DNA of 64,000 bases. Origin: Brachypodium distachyon. Taxonomy: Eukaryota; Streptophyta; Magnoliopsida; Poales; Poaceae. Under the pieces are notes generated by a model. The model worked only from the letters and a program-made list of their open reading frames with translations. It did no database searches and was not told the origin of the DNA. Shown here piece by piece: positions 11,401 through 23,660 of the stretch (its first letter is position 1; the number at the start of each line of letters is the position of its first letter). The DNA is taken from the NCBI RefSeq assembly GCF_000005505.3, contig NC_016133.3:44295237-44359236 (forward strand), given 5' to 3'. A program made the position numbers and the translations under genes.

Positions 11401-12571
11401 TGGTAGTTATCTTCCCATATCTGCGATTTTTGTTCCTATCTCGTATAGACTGCTTGGTTCTCTTGGCTGGTGGTGATGAAACACTCTTGGCTGGAGGCCT
11501 CCTTGATGGAACAGGTAGTGATAGATCAAGGAATTGGTCATGTTTAACAGACCCGTGTGTGCACTCTGTGCTGGACACAGTACTAGACAGCTGACCCCCA
11601 AAGATGGAATCAACAATTGTAGGAGCCCCTGAATTGGAAGCATCCTCCAGTAGCTTCCGTGCTTCAGTTTCCTCCGTGCGCAAACCATCAAGAAAACAAC
11701 GGAGTAACTCATGGCTGTCCTGCATCTGGTAGCCTCTAAACTGCGGATACTTTGAGCAAATACTTGAGAAGAGGCTCTTCACGCTAAGTGCACCTCCTGC
11801 ATCATTTGAAGCACTGGTTTCCAAAAAGAGCTTCTTCAGTAACATTGCAAGGGCTCCTGCTGGAACATCTGGTCCTGACATCTTGCTGCGCAACCTATCA
11901 AGTGCGAGGAGGCTCTGGAGCACCGCATTGAAGAAGCATGTGTTTCCAAGATTTGGCAGCCCTCTAATCACATTACCATGGCAATTAGCCAAAACTAGTG
12001 CATTGCTATCTACTGCACCAAACACCTTATCATCAGCTGGAGCTGGCACAACTGTATCTACTATAGGCATCTCGATAGACACCTTATTTTCACATGACAA
12101 GCAATATGCAACAGTTGGTTCATCATACCGTGCAGCCCACCAATGCCTGTCTTGCTTGGCATGCCTTCTGGCATGGCCGTATGGCTTGGTCTCAGACACC
12201 GCACCACCACAGAAATGCCGACCGCAGTCCAAGCAGATCCACATATCACTCTTCTCGACCTTTGCCTGCGCCTTGGCAGCACCTCCACCTCCTTTCTTCT
12301 TCTGTTGCTTACCGCCTTTCTTCCGTGGGGCATCCTCTCGGCAATGCTCGCACGAAGCGAGATGCTTGGAAGACATGATCTCCCGGAGGACCTTGTCCAA
12401 GTGGGGACTGTCACGCCCGTAGTGGCCGCACTGCTGCCAGTCGCTGGCTGACACAGCCGCTTCCTCTGTTGAGTTACTCGCTTCCTGCAACCCCGCATCG
12501 CCGGATCCAGCAGCGGCCAGCGGTTCCCGCTGCTGCGCTTTCTTGGCTTTGGTCTTCAGCTTCTTCCCCAT
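8474..12571 (-). CDS. ubiquitin-specific protease with N-terminal ZnF-UBP domain (UBP1/UBP2 type)
   Basis: This cysteine protease removes ubiquitin from proteins or chains. Coding exon 1 is 12571-9807 and exon 2 is 8714-8474; joining them in phase gives 1001 residues. A Cys/His-rich ZnF-UBP region spans about residues 48-160. The Cys box GLPNLGNTCFFNAVLQSL places the nucleophile at about C212, and QMQDSHELL lies at 283-290. A long acidic, low-complexity middle part includes a CEHC zinc-ribbon pair. The catalytic core resumes with PPVLTITLNRFSQDP. Exon 2 brings the His box TMTGGHYVAYV (about H947) and SWFYASDAQVREASLEEVL. The frame is open 105 codons further upstream, but that stretch is low-complexity. 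The start MGKKLKTKAKK is chosen because a splice-acceptor-like GTGTTTCAG sits just before it, suggesting a 5' UTR intron. UBP1 and UBP2 cannot be separated from sequence alone. Confidence 0.93.
8715..9806 (-). other. intron of the ubiquitin protease gene, with a 35-bp tandem duplication
   Basis: The donor GTACC and the acceptor TTATGCAG (minus strand) join exon 1 to exon 2 in phase and restore an arginine codon. Within it, a 35-bp unit beginning CACCCAACTATGAGT is repeated head to tail at 9469-9503 and 9504-9538. A GCTGCAGGTAAGC motif recurs at about 9665 and 9731. Confidence 0.8.
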
Positions 12572-12943
12572 CCCTTCTGAAACACAAGAATCCGGTGTGA
12601 ACGCGAGCAGCGGATCTAGTTGGTTTGCCGAGCGTACCACGGGAACTAAGGAGATGAAACGGGGAGCTAAAGGGCGGAATCCGTTTCGTGGGGTGACTGG
12701 AGGAGAAACGGTCGGGAGCGAGAGAATCGAAGGGGAGACCAACCGGCGGTGGCGGTGGCGGCGCTGGCGCGAGGAGGAAGACGAGCGAGGGGGCTGGGGC
12801 GCGAGGCAGCGAGATGGGCCTAGAAGGGGGGGAGGGGTGCGGCTCTCACCGAGGGAAAAAGGGAGATGGGCTGGGCTCCTGCGCATGAGAAAAAGAATTG
12901 GTTTGAGAATTCATCTGGGCGAGTCAAACCATGTTACGGAGTA
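12572..12943 (-). promoter_or_regulatory. 5' leader and proximal promoter region of the protease gene
   Basis: This GC-rich region upstream of the chosen start includes a likely splice acceptor (CTTGTGTTTCAG) about 6 bases before the ATG, and purine-rich leader sequence on the plus strand. No TATA box is obvious. It ends at the Mutator-like element at 12944. Confidence 0.4.
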
Positions 12944-14116
12944 GAGTAAAATGCACCGCAGTCCCTGTACTGACACCGCAATCACTGTATGTGATCTGTA
13001 TTTTCAATCTACACCGCAATCACTGTATGTGATCTGTATTCTCAATTTAATCACTGTATTTTAAAAATCAAACGTTACGGTCACGAAATATCTCACGCAC
13101 GGTATTCCTAAATATTTGTTCACGCACGGTATTCTTAAATATTTAAATATTTGTACGTCTCACATGGCAGCTGGGCGCGGCGATTTTACAATTCGGTCCT
13201 TCTAGCGCGTGGGCCACACCAATTCCCCTGCCTTGAAAAAATTCCCCACCCTGTTCTTCCAATCCCTAATGGCATTCCTCTCCCGATTGCCAATTCGCTA
13301 GCTCTTTGCCTACCCGTTGAGCTGCTGCTGCTAGTTCTTTGCCTGCCCGTTGAGTTGCTGCTCTCCCGATTGCAAATTCGCTAGATCTTTTCTGCCCGTT
13401 GAGCTCCTGCTGCTGCTCTGCTACGTCTGCGGCCGCGCGGAGGCCCTCGCCGAATTCCGTTCCCTAGTTCCGTTCCTGGACACTGAGTTTATCAAATCAC
13501 AATTCCTATAGGCAGCATCCGGCAGTCCGATTCTCCGTCGAGAGGGAACTGCTGACCAGCGAGGGGCGAGCAGATGGCCGTTGTTGAGGAAGGAGACGAC
13601 GACTGGCAAGAACGGTGCTCCGCGACGGCGCTCGCGCGTCCAGGCCCCGCCTCCGCCGTTGGGCAGCACGGTGAGCACGCGGATGAGCCGTTCCACCAGC
13701 GCCGCCGGGAAGCTCACGTCGCGGGGCCGTCGGAACCCGTCCGCCCCCACGGCGAGGCCGAGGCAGAGCAGAACACCGGCGGCGAGGGTGATCCATTCCG
13801 ACCGGTGGTGGCGAGCACCAGGCGACGAGGAGTTGGATCGGCCGGGAGTTGGATTGGGGGATCAGGTGTTGCGTGCTTGCAGCTTTGTGGACGAGGAGTT
13901 GGACGACAAGGTCGCATATGCTTCAGCAGCGCCAGATTGGTGGGCCCGCGTTCCAAAAGGGCCGTAATGCAAAATCGCCGCGTCCAGCTGTCAAGTCGGA
14001 TGTATGAATACCGTACGCGTACGTGAAATTCAGTAACTGTAACTTGCGATTTTCAAAACACAGTGACTAAATTAAGAATACGGATCAAGTATAGTGACTG
14101 CGGGTGCATTTTACTC
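12944..14116. mobile_element. non-autonomous Mutator-like element with 9-bp target duplication
   Basis: Terminal inverted repeats begin GAGTAAAATGCACC on both ends, with at least 20 matched positions. Flanks are TACGGAGTA (12935-12943) and TACGGAATA (14117-14125), a 9-bp duplication with one mismatch that is typical of Mutator. A 30-bp direct repeat (ACACCGCAATCACTGTATG...) occurs at about 12974 and 13012. The GC-rich core (13400-13960) carries a minus-strand frame with a hydrophobic WITLAAGVLLCLGLAVGADG segment and then FPAALVERLIRVLTVLPNGG. It looks like a captured host-gene fragment (Pack-MULE behaviour), but I cannot name the source. No transposase is present. Confidence 0.8.
13150..13430 (+). 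repeat. degenerate tandem repeat inside the Mutator-like element
   Basis: Units of about 35-45 bp built from TTTGCCTGCCCGTTGAG, GCTGCTGCT and CTCCCGATTGC recur three times between 13270 and 13420, with substitutions and length changes. Confidence 0.55.
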
Positions 14117-17100
14117 TACGGAATATATGCAAACTTACGTGTCCGCTCAAAAAAAAATGCGAACTTACAAGCTACTCAATGGAGGGAGTATCAATTTAGG
14201 GACAGTTAAATCTAGAACATGCAAAAAAAGCACGAATTGTAACTATCGCTTAACCATGTTTCTCTATACTTATCCAACATTATCTTATGTTTGATTCTCA
14301 CCTTTCATCGTTGGCTCAATACAAAGGTTTGCAAATGAAGAAGGAAGGTCTTCCTTTTTTTTACCAAACGCCATCGACAAGGTGATCGGGATGGAAAAGA
14401 GAGAGAGAGAGGAGCACGAACAAGGCTCTTTTTTTTTGCTAGGGCTCTTTTTTAGGATTTACCATGAATCTATATCTATATCTATATCATCTGCCAAACT
14501 TTCCAAAAAAATTGTGGCACCACAAATTTAAAAATATGGACCGTTCTCTTCACCGTCGTCTGTCAAAACTTCCCAAAAAACAATTGTGAGAATTGGACTG
14601 GAACTCCGCGAGAGAATCCATCGCCAGCGGGATCGTTACGAGAGTCGGGCAACAACTCCGAATCTGACGATAAAAAGATCGCTCCGTCGAAACACTACGG
14701 GAGTCGGAAGAAGAGACCCGATAGGGCACCCATCGGGCAAGGAATCGAAGCCACAACCGTCACGGCTGGTCCCCTCTTCCGTTTCCCATCCACGACCGTC
14801 TCCTCCTAAGGCTAAATTACATGAGGAGATGGCGAATTGTTAGAACAAGCTGATGAGATAGACTGCGAGAGAGAATGATGGCTACGGCGCCTAGGGCATA
14901 GTAGAGAGAACGAGAGATGATGGCCGAGTGTAGAATGAGAGATGGGAGAAGGCGCCTCGATGCCTTTCTTCTGTGAGCCTGACTAAGCGAGAGAGATGGC
15001 CAAATAGGCCAAGTTGATGGGTCATCGAGTCATGGGCTACTGGGCCAATTTTGCACTTGATCTTTATTTATTTTTTTACAGCAGCGTCATCCGTTAATCC
15101 TTATTGCATCCAAGGGTCCACATTTTATATAATAAAAATAATATGTATTTAATTAAAATATTAACTGGGCGACCCATCGCGTATCCATGGGTATAAACAT
15201 ATACCCAAACATATACCCTGCCCATGACTAATCGGGCGAACCATCGGGTATACCATGGGCGTAAACGTCGACCCATATCCTACCCATTTGGGTTGGATAT
15301 CCGCGGGCGAGTTGCCATATTTAATACTTGCCAACCATATAAGACGGACTCCAGCCGCCACGCAGAGACAGGACTACGAGCAGACAGATAGCCGAGAGGC
15401 CAACGACGTCAAGTCATCGAACTGCCCACAAGCCAGATCCGCCGAACAACTTGAGCAAATAAGTGGAAAAAAATTACACGTGCACTTCCAGTTTATTAAT
15501 TAGGCTTGATTTAATCTAATATTGATAAGCTCTTTCAGAAACCAGCAAAATCAAAATAAGCATGCTCAATAAAATAATCAAATGTCTATACTCATAAACA
15601 AACATTCAGCTCCCAAAACATAATTTGTTGCCCTTCTAACTCTTTGTTTTAACAGGTGAAGTGAGATAGTGGAGAGAACTAAAAAAAATTAAGTGATTCC
15701 GTCTCAAAACTTCTTTGACCGGATGATGTTATATAATTTTCGGAAGGAAGTGTATTGTTCTATTTTGAGAGACTAGAGTATAGAGACACAAATCTTTGGA
15801 AGAAACCTTTTTTATAGAGATATTTGGTGATCGTTAAAGAAGAGCAAAGAGAGGTTTTGATGCATGTTTTTGAATGTATCATTTTATTTTGTTGTCCCGT
15901 TGCAACGCACGGGCATTTCAGTTTATATAGCAATCAAATACGAGTTGAATGTTGAATATAAAAAAAGTAAAATACAACATTAGTACTTAAACTCGGAACG
16001 AATATACAGTTTAATTCACGAATTCAAAAAAATGCACACTTAAAGGCCTAAAATGGTATTAGTGTAATAATTCAGTCAAAAAACGGTTCCGTGCGGTTAA
16101 CCCCGGCCACGTGACAGCCATGTCGATTTAAACCAGAGCCGTGAGGTTATGTTTGGGTTTCGTGCGAAAGATGTTCAGTTAGTTTCTTTTTTGTTTTAAC
16201 CTACCCCGTCCTGGTGGGCGGCTGTCTTACGTGTTTGTGTGAGTCTCACGCCTTTTTGTGCGGAATAGCAAAAGGGCATATATCACATCTGATAAGCAAT
16301 AAACACTTGCTGGGTGCATTTTGCCTACCATTGTGGAACTCTCTCCCAAAGTTGGTGATGGCTGGCTGGATCCTCCTAGTCTAGTTCTACATCGACCTCC
16401 TCTCCTTCTAGTTTACTACCATCCCATTCGGCAAATCAAGAGTGGTCACGAATGTCACGAGGCAAGGACCGAATGGCGCTCGATCCTTAGCACCGGAACC
16501 TAAGAAAAAAGCTGACATGTCACTGCAATTAATGAAAAAAGAGAAGGAGCCGGTTCCTACCTAAGAATCGATCCTTAGCCCAAACGCATTAATTTCAATT
16601 GATCCCGTACGGCTGGTGCGGCGCTTTTCTCCGTTCCCTTTCCTCTTTGATACAACCCAGCCACACCCCGTCCGCCTTCCTGCCATAGCTCGTCGCCGGT
16701 CTCCTTCGCGCCCCATCCCATTGCCGCACGAATCCCGGCCGCCCTCCTGCCCTGCCCAGTTCGTAGCTTTCGCTTTGTCCATCACCGTCAACGTCCGTGC
16801 ACCTCGACGCCTCCTATCCCCTGGCCATCGCCGCTGCGGACGACTCATCTCCACTTGCATCGAGCAGGGAGCTTCTCTTGTCCGCATGGTGTGCCACAGC
16901 TCGACCTGTGGAGGCAGATAACTTGTCCAGCGGCCGGAGCCTCACAGGCAGATCAACATCGCCAACCTGGAGGCATGGTTCAACACGAATACAAGAATCC
17001 ATAGCTTCCCCCAATTCCTGCAATTTGTGGTCTCCATGAATAGCCTTCTGAGTTCTTTCTCTTACAAAATCCGTGCTCAATAGGATATCACCTTCAAATT

Positions 17101-17835
17101 ACTGTCTTCCTCATATTCCCAGCATCCACACGAATCCATTTTTGCTTTTACGGACCTCCATGGTCGACCATGGATGCTAGATCTGGAAAGAAGTTTGTTT
17201 GAGAGGTGAGGGAGAGAGGTAGGGGATGGAGGGCAGAGAGAATGCGTGGAGGGCAGAGAGAATGCGTGGAGGGCTGGAAGCCAGCATAAGAGATATGCGT
17301 AAAGAATCCTGAAAAATAATTAATTATGTGGTTAGATAAAAAAAACCCGATGCAGTGGGGTATCCGTCCCATCAGATTGACGTGGCTACTATGGGACGCC
17401 ATGCGAGAGACGAGCGCTGTGACCGGCCTAAGTGTCCATTGATTATGGTGTGCGTGTCTCGCGCATTTCATGCGCCACGGCCTTCACTGTTTTTGTCTTA
17501 CGAACATATCTCTCTGTTGTTGTTTACCCGCTTCTTACCTCTCACGTTGTGTAATGATCATTTGCATCGCGTTAGTGCTGCCTTTTTTTATAGTCTGGAG
17601 TTATACAAATTCACGTCACTTATTTTGAAACGGTAAGGAGTAAAAACAAATACCAATGGCATACCGTTTCTCTTGTTTTTCGCCGCAAAAATCATTTTGA
17701 AGCAGCAAAAACCCGCTGTATGCCACTTGGCAAAGAAAAGAAAACCCCCCCCGCTCTCCGATCAAAAAAATAATAAATAAATAAAACCCCGCTCTGTGCC
17801 ATCGAACGGAAACACTGCATGCCTCGCAGCACAGC
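14117..17835. other. intergenic, repeat-derived; no gene recognised
   Basis: This stretch holds short low-complexity tracts (GA-run at 14399, TATATC repeats at 14470) and nested CCCATGGGTATA-type repeats (15170-15310). It also holds a CCCGT...ACGGG hairpin at about 15897-15912 and a GC-rich segment at 16600-17080. The last has a minus-strand frame (16814-17080, with HGDHKLQELGEAMDSCIRVE) that I do not recognise. A 20-bp duplication (GGAGGGCAGAGAGAATGCGT) lies near 17230-17270. Promoter elements of the PPR gene must lie at the right end, but none can be named. Confidence 0.4.
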
Positions 17836-19632
17836 ATGAGCGTCGCCGCCCCGACGAGCACCCTTCGCCACTGGAACCGCCTGATTCAGCTCGCCGCCGC
17901 GTCCGGCTCCTACTCCCGCTGCCTCCGTCACTACGTTCCCCTCCTCGCCGCGGGCCTCCACGGCGACGCCTCTACCTTCCCTTCCCTGGCCAAGTCCTGC
18001 GCCGCGCTCCGCCTCCCCCGCCTCGGCTGCTCTGTCCACGCCCACGCCCTCCTAGTGGGCGCCGCCTCCGACGTGTTCGTCCTTACCTCTCTGCTTGACA
18101 TGTATGCCAAGTGCGCCTGTCTCCCCGACGCGCGCCGCCTGTTCGACGAAATGCCGAGCCCGACTCTGATATCCTGGAACTGCATGGTCACGGCGTATAG
18201 CAAGAGCTCTTGTGTTACAGAGGCTGTTGCCATGTTCAACACGATGCGGGGTGTCGGGGTAAGGCCCAGCGGAGCCACACTCGTCGGTTTGCTATCTGGG
18301 CGTGTGGACTCCTTGTCCACACGAAATCCGGGTTTGTGCTTGTATGGGTATAGCATGAAATCTGGGCTTGACACGGATTTGCCAGTCTTGAACTCAGTCC
18401 TCACCATGCTTGTCCGTGCTGGCCAGCTGTACGATGCATGCTTGCTGTTTGACTCTATGCACGAGAAGTCTGTAGTTACATGGAGTGCAATGGTGTCGGG
18501 CTTTTTGCAGACGGGGGACTACATGAAAGTGTTTGGTCTGTTCAACCACATGCAGACAGCTGGGTACAAATTTGATTCTGTGGCGCTTGTTAATCTGATC
18601 TCAGCTGCTGTTCTGTTAGGGAACCTTTTGGTGGCCAAGGGTGTGCATGCTCTTCTGATCAAGAGTGGTTTTGAATCTGAGCAAGATCTTATGTCATCAT
18701 TGGTAAACTTGTATGCTAAGTGTGGGGATCTTGAGGCTGCTCAAGAGGTTTTTGATGCAGTTCATCGGAAGAATGTAGTTCTGTGGACTTCAATGATAAG
18801 TGGATATGCTGAAGGTGGTCACCCGGACAAGGCGTTGAAAATGTTTGATAGCATGTTATGCACAGACGTAGAGCCAAATGAGGCAACGGTTTCATCAGTT
18901 CTTTCAGCTTGTGCCAATTTGGGGTCCGCTAATCAGGCAAAAAAGGTTGAGGACCATGTGGTGGCAATTGGACTGCAGAAGGATCTGCGAGTTGCTACTG
19001 GACTGATAGACACGTACTGCAAGTGTGGGAATGTTACGCTGGCTAGGGAAATATTTGATGGTGTTACCACTACTAACAGAGACTTGGCTATCTGGAGTGC
19101 CATGATTAACGGGTATGCTTGCATTGGAGAAGGCAGTGAAGCTCTTGTCCTTTTCAACGAGATGCAAAACCAAGGTGTTCAACCAGATGCCATTGTCTTC
19201 ACTCATCTATTAACCGCATGCAACTACTCTGGTTTAGTAGATGAAGGCCTTCAGTGCTTTCGCAGCTTGACAGTGGAATATGGTATTGAACCATCTATTG
19301 AGCACTATATGTGCACAATTGATTTGCTATGTAAAGCTGGTCATCTTAGTGCCGCTAAGGAGTTCTTCAGGAAGATACCTATTCAATTACAAAACCAGGT
19401 TTTGGCTCCTATACTTACAGCATACAGTGCTCATTGTGCCGATTCTTCAATAGAGTTGGTATCTGAGGAATTACTTAACCTGGAGCCTCATAATTCTGAT
19501 CACTGTGTCCTGATGGCTAATATGCTAAATTGTTTAGGGAAGTGGAAGAAGGCAACAGATTATAGGAGGCTAATAACCAAGCAAGGATTAGTGAAGGAAC
19601 CTGGAAGGAGTTGTATTGAGATGAGTGGCTAA
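17836..19632 (+). CDS. pentatricopeptide repeat protein, PLS class with E-type C-terminus
   Basis: Single-exon, 598 residues, typical of grass PPR genes. About a dozen PPR units can be read, for example LTSLLDMYAKCACLPDARRL, SSLVNLYAKCGDLEAAQEVF and TGLIDTYCKCGNVTLAREIF. Spacing of P, L and S variants and recurrent W(S/T)(A/S)M(V/I) motifs indicate the PLS subclass. The end (LNLEPHNSDHCVLMANMLN, then VKEPGRSCIEMSG) is an E motif; no DYW deaminase domain follows. PLS proteins of this kind act in plastids or mitochondria in site-specific RNA editing, usually recruiting a separate deaminase domain. The N-terminus has only a weak organellar presequence character. GC falls strongly from the 5' to the 3' end, as in many grass genes. 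The RNA target cannot be inferred. Confidence 0.93.
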   Translation: MSVAAPTSTLRHWNRLIQLAAASGSYSRCLRHYVPLLAAGLHGDASTFPSLAKSCAALRLPRLGCSVHAHALLVGAASDVFVLTSLLDMYAKCACLPDARRLFDEMPSPTLISWNCMVTAYSKSSCVTEAVAMFNTMRGVGVRPSGATLVGLLSGRVDSLSTRNPGLCLYGYSMKSGLDTDLPVLNSVLTMLVRAGQLYDACLLFDSMHEKSVVTWSAMVSGFLQTGDYMKVFGLFNHMQTAGYKFDSVALVNLISAAVLLGNLLVAKGVHALLIKSGFESEQDLMSSLVNLYAKCGDLEAAQEVFDAVHRKNVVLWTSMISGYAEGGHPDKALKMFDSMLCTDVEPNEATVSSVLSACANLGSANQAKKVEDHVVAIGLQKDLRVATGLIDTYCKCGNVTLAREIFDGVTTTNRDLAIWSAMINGYACIGEGSEALVLFNEMQNQGVQPDAIVFTHLLTACNYSGLVDEGLQCFRSLTVEYGIEPSIEHYMCTIDLLCKAGHLSAAKEFFRKIPIQLQNQVLAPILTAYSAHCADSSIELVSEELLNLEPHNSDHCVLMANMLNCLGKWKKATDYRRLITKQGLVKEPGRSCIEMSG

Positions 19633-22384
19633 CTATGCTAGGTGGCCAGTCGACATTTTTGGTGCAACAAAATGTGACATCAAGTAAGGAAAGAAATTTC
19701 TTGGGTTGAGGCTTTATGAGGGTCAGCTTCCCAGCCCTCCTACAGGTTAATGATCATAACTTGTAGACAGCTCCTGCAAACGAAAGTAGAAATACATCCA
19801 TTAACATCTTCAACATAGAATCATAGAATCTAGCCAGAGTTGGAGCCTTTGGACTATGGTACTGTCTTGCTTACATATGATTTGCATTGAAGTTAGATTT
19901 TACTTCATTTTGGCATCTCATTATAATTAGACATTATATTATGTGTGTTCATTCATATGTCTTCTGTCTGGATCAATTTATTGTACCTACTAAGAGCATT
20001 TGCATTGCATTTACTATAACTTGATTATCAGTTGAGTCCATATTGAAGTATTAAGTTTTGAGTTAACTTGTAGTGAGAAACACAGTAACGTGTGTAAGTT
20101 CTGCATTTAGGAACTAGGCAGTGCAGTATTCATGACAAAGTAATATTGTTCATGCCTCAGTGTTGCGTTTAGAGAAAACAGTATATGCCAAATTGTTAAA
20201 TTATATTTCTATGGATTGAAGATGCACACGTGCCCAAAAAGGAGCATTTCCTCATATAAAATGATATACTTTTATTGTAGAATTGCTTGGAATGCAAATA
20301 GCTCCTAATTTGTTCCAAGCACCTTTGCATTTAGGATTCATAATTCGTACACTAAAAATTGCTGTATCGTATCGGAGAACAAAAAAATGGCAGCCTTGTG
20401 AACTTTTAGATCATAAAACTTGATCTTATTAAGTCGTCTCATTCGTCTTTTTTTTTCGTCTGTGAAGTTTAAATTTATGCCACTCAAGCATTCCTGCTTT
20501 TTTTGTTTTCAGCAATATATCTCATCTTCTTGTATTATAAAAATATTGTTTCAATGGATGGATCACTAGGACTTTTACATACAATGGCACACTCGAGTTA
20601 TTTTATGTAGAATAAGATCGCTTCTGCAGGAATTACCTCCCATGGAGTTGCAGAAGTGCCTGAAGGCCTTATTCAAAGATGGTGTTCAGGATTTGGTCCC
20701 ATTGCACCTCTGAAAGAAAGCAAGTGACGTATTAAGAGATGGACTCAAGTTTCTTATCTGAGCCAAAATAATCAGGCAGGCATTCAGGTACCATCCATAT
20801 TTTCAAGCGGTTAGTAGCTCGTGCAAAACTTTGTCAAAGTAAATGTCACGTCATTGAGGATCAGGAACAACATCTTCTGTATGTTGTACAGTATGATTGC
20901 TAATATGCAGTGTCATCTACAGGTTTATACATCTTATGCAGGTGGCCTAGAAATGATGGTAGTCCTTATTCAGTTTTTTTGTCAATGAAGAGGCTAGGCT
21001 TGGGCACATCTAATGAAACATAAGTAGACTTTGCGGAAGATATCTTTATCTTGTTTCTACATATCCTAAGGCATGTGGTCTTGTACAATCGTAATGTAAA
21101 TTGGAAAATGTGTAGCAGGTGTGTTGTTCTGTTCATCATGCCGTTGTGTATGATCATTCGTGTAGTAAAATCCTGTTATCTTGGGTATGTTACATTGTAC
21201 CATATGTACAGTGAACTGGTTTCTCACATCTTTACTTGATTTCGTCTGAGAATTGACGTTGGTATCTTGTAAGGTACGGAATAAGTGAATCTTTTTTATG
21301 TAATGTAACATACTTCACTGGATGCAGAACTTTGTCAACTTTACCTCCTTGATATGGGGCCGGTGAGTGTGGATGGCGCCTTCAGAGAGAAGGATGCATG
21401 GGCTGGTGCCTGTTTGGTCATGCGGATGAGCACAGTAATTTCCTGTGTGATTTACTTCCTGGAAAGATCCGTTTGGTTGTCTAGATAATGAAAGCATGAA
21501 CTGCATTGGCGCACTGTCACTTGTTCTTTCGAACTGGGCTAAGAGGTGATGTGAAGTTGTACGAAGCAGGCATTGCTGATCCCTCCCCCAGTCAAAGCAT
21601 TATTAGGTACAGACCAGGCACTTGGTGTTTGATACTCATACTAGCATGAAGGATTTTTTGCGTAAGTTGTGAGGTTAGTGAAATGACACAGAGACGATCA
21701 AGGTGATGAATGTACAATGTTTCGCTGATTGAGTTATAATGACCGAGCTACCGTAAGATAGCGTGTACATCTTTGCTCAAGTCGATGCAATACTTGAGGC
21801 ACAGGGATCAACATGAGATGACAGCATTGTTCATGTTTATTCGATATGATCTTTGTGTGCAATTGGGGAACAGCACTGTTTAGTCATAGCTACTTGTGGT
21901 TGGAAGAAAAAGAAGGTATTTTCCAAGTCATGGTCAATAAAAGTTGGACTGATGGATGAAGCGGCATTGCTGGGGCATCTCATCAACATGAGAAAGATGG
22001 AGATATGACAAATCACGCGTCAAGTCGTCAAACGATCTATTCGTTGTATGCTTCAAAAGAACCTGGGACAAAGAAGCTCTTTAGGTCATTGTTGTGGGAT
22101 GAAATGCACGCGCAGCCTTGGAACTTGAGGGACAGCGCAATTCAGCCCTCAAACTTCCACTGATCTTTTGCCTCGACTCAAAATGTAGAATGGTGAAGAA
22201 CTTCATAGCTTGTATCAACGAGTCTCATAGAGGTGCCTATTGCCCTCTATATAGCTTTGTAATCACCAAAGCCTATGCTACTTTAGGCTCATCTCTGTAC
22301 CTGGGGCCTAGTAGTGTCGCGTGGTCCAACACGGGGGAGCGCGGCCTCTTGCGATTGATTCTTTTCAACCTAGGACATGTAGTT
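19633..22384. other. 3' flank of the PPR gene and unassigned intergenic DNA
   Basis: AT-rich DNA with many stops on both strands. It probably contains the PPR 3' UTR. No conserved ORF, repeat boundary or RNA gene could be supported. Confidence 0.4.
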
Positions 22385-23660
22385 TTTTTTAGGTAAGCCT
22401 GATGCGGTCTAGCTTAGACCATTTCAGATATTAAAGTTTAGGATGCAAAGCAGCCCAGCCTGGTGTAGCCAGGCTCCGTCCATTCCAAAAACTTAAAAGT
22501 TTGTCCCTGAAAAATTTAAAGTGAAAAAATATAGAAATCCTTCTTTTTTTTTTTGAAAATTTGTCCAGAAAATTGAAGTTCCATCTTAGAAATTTGAAAG
22601 TTTGTCCAAAAATTTGGAAGTCCATTCCAAAAGTTCGAAAGTTTCTTAAAAAGACAGTAGAAAGCTTTCCTTTAAAATTTGCATGTTTATCAAATTTGTT
22701 GGAAGCCCATCCAAAATTGGAAACTTCACTATTCTTCGATCGTCTCAAAAATTAGACTCCATCTTTTCTCCGAAAAACCAAAAGCTTATTTGTGGAATTC
22801 TCTGTTGGAAGAATAAAAAAGGAAGAAAACCCAAAGAGACCTACCAATATAGGGGCTAGGCTCACCGAACCCCTTTTACGTATAGAAACCCTGGCCTTGG
22901 CCCACTTACAGGACCATTTATTGGACCTCTGGATGAGTTTTGGTCCAAGACCGCACTGTTCAGCACAGATATTGTTGAGCTGGTTTGGCCCAAGTTCTGT
23001 ACGGTTGGAACAAGTATTGATCTCTTTTGGCCCAAGTTGGGGTAGGTTGGAACATGTCTGATCCTGATCTGGCGCAACTTAAAAAATTGTTAATCCAAGT
23101 TTTCTGACACAAATTTGCAATCTGCAAAAATTTCACCAAAGATTTGGCCTGTACAAGATTTGTACAGATCTAACCAATGAAAATAAACCGATGCAAAAAT
23201 TATAATGAGAACAAATCTAGAAATGGCAGAGATCATGGGATGAGCATCCACAGAAAATTAAACTAAATCAAAGATGGTGGGGATATTTCCGGATCAGAAA
23301 ATTAAACTAAATTAGATGAGCATCCACAGAAAATCCAGAAAATGAAACTAAATCAAAGATTATTGGATGAGCATCCACAGAACAAATCTAGAAATTTCAC
23401 CAAAGATTTGGCCTGTACAAGACATCATGCTCCGGATCCGAGCATAGAAAAATCCACTGGATTTTTTAGTAATCAAATCCACCCATCCATAACTCCGTTC
23501 GCATAGAAAAATGTCACAAAATTTCTGTACACAAAATCTGAACCAACTAGCTGGATTAGAACATCCACTGAAAATTCGTAGGCGTTGAATTAGAATTTTT
23601 TTTTCAAGATTTAGCAATCACATCTCTACCCACAGATCGAGAGACGAATCAAATCGAACC
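22385..23660. repeat. degenerate short-period AT-rich repeats
   Basis: At 22490-22750, variants of TTTGGAAGTCCATTCCAAAA and GAAAGTTTGTCCAAA recur about every 30-35 bases on the plus strand. This gives an artefactual minus-strand frame rich in F, N and K. At 23220-23600 a second set (GATGAGCATCCACAGAAAA, AATTAAACTAAATCAAAGAT, TTTCACCAAAGATTTGGCC) is repeated two to three times. These look like internal repeats of an unidentified transposon. Confidence 0.55.

Noticed and set aside
9816..12498. Plus-strand ORFs and alternative minus-strand ORFs inside the protease gene
   Set aside because: They are shadows of the protease coding sequence in other frames.
12572..12886. Extension of the ubiquitin protease frame by 105 residues upstream
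   Set aside because: The extra sequence is Ser/Pro/Arg-rich without family similarity, and a splice-acceptor-like CTTGTGTTTCAG just before MGKKLKTK indicates untranslated leader.
15894..15915. CCCGTTGCAACGCACGGG hairpin as a Helitron 3' end
   Set aside because: No CTRR follows at the right distance; it is a common grass repeat motif without a defined boundary here.
22431..22755. ORFs rich in Phe, Asn and Lys on both strands
   Set aside because: They are produced by degenerate 30-35-bp repeats.
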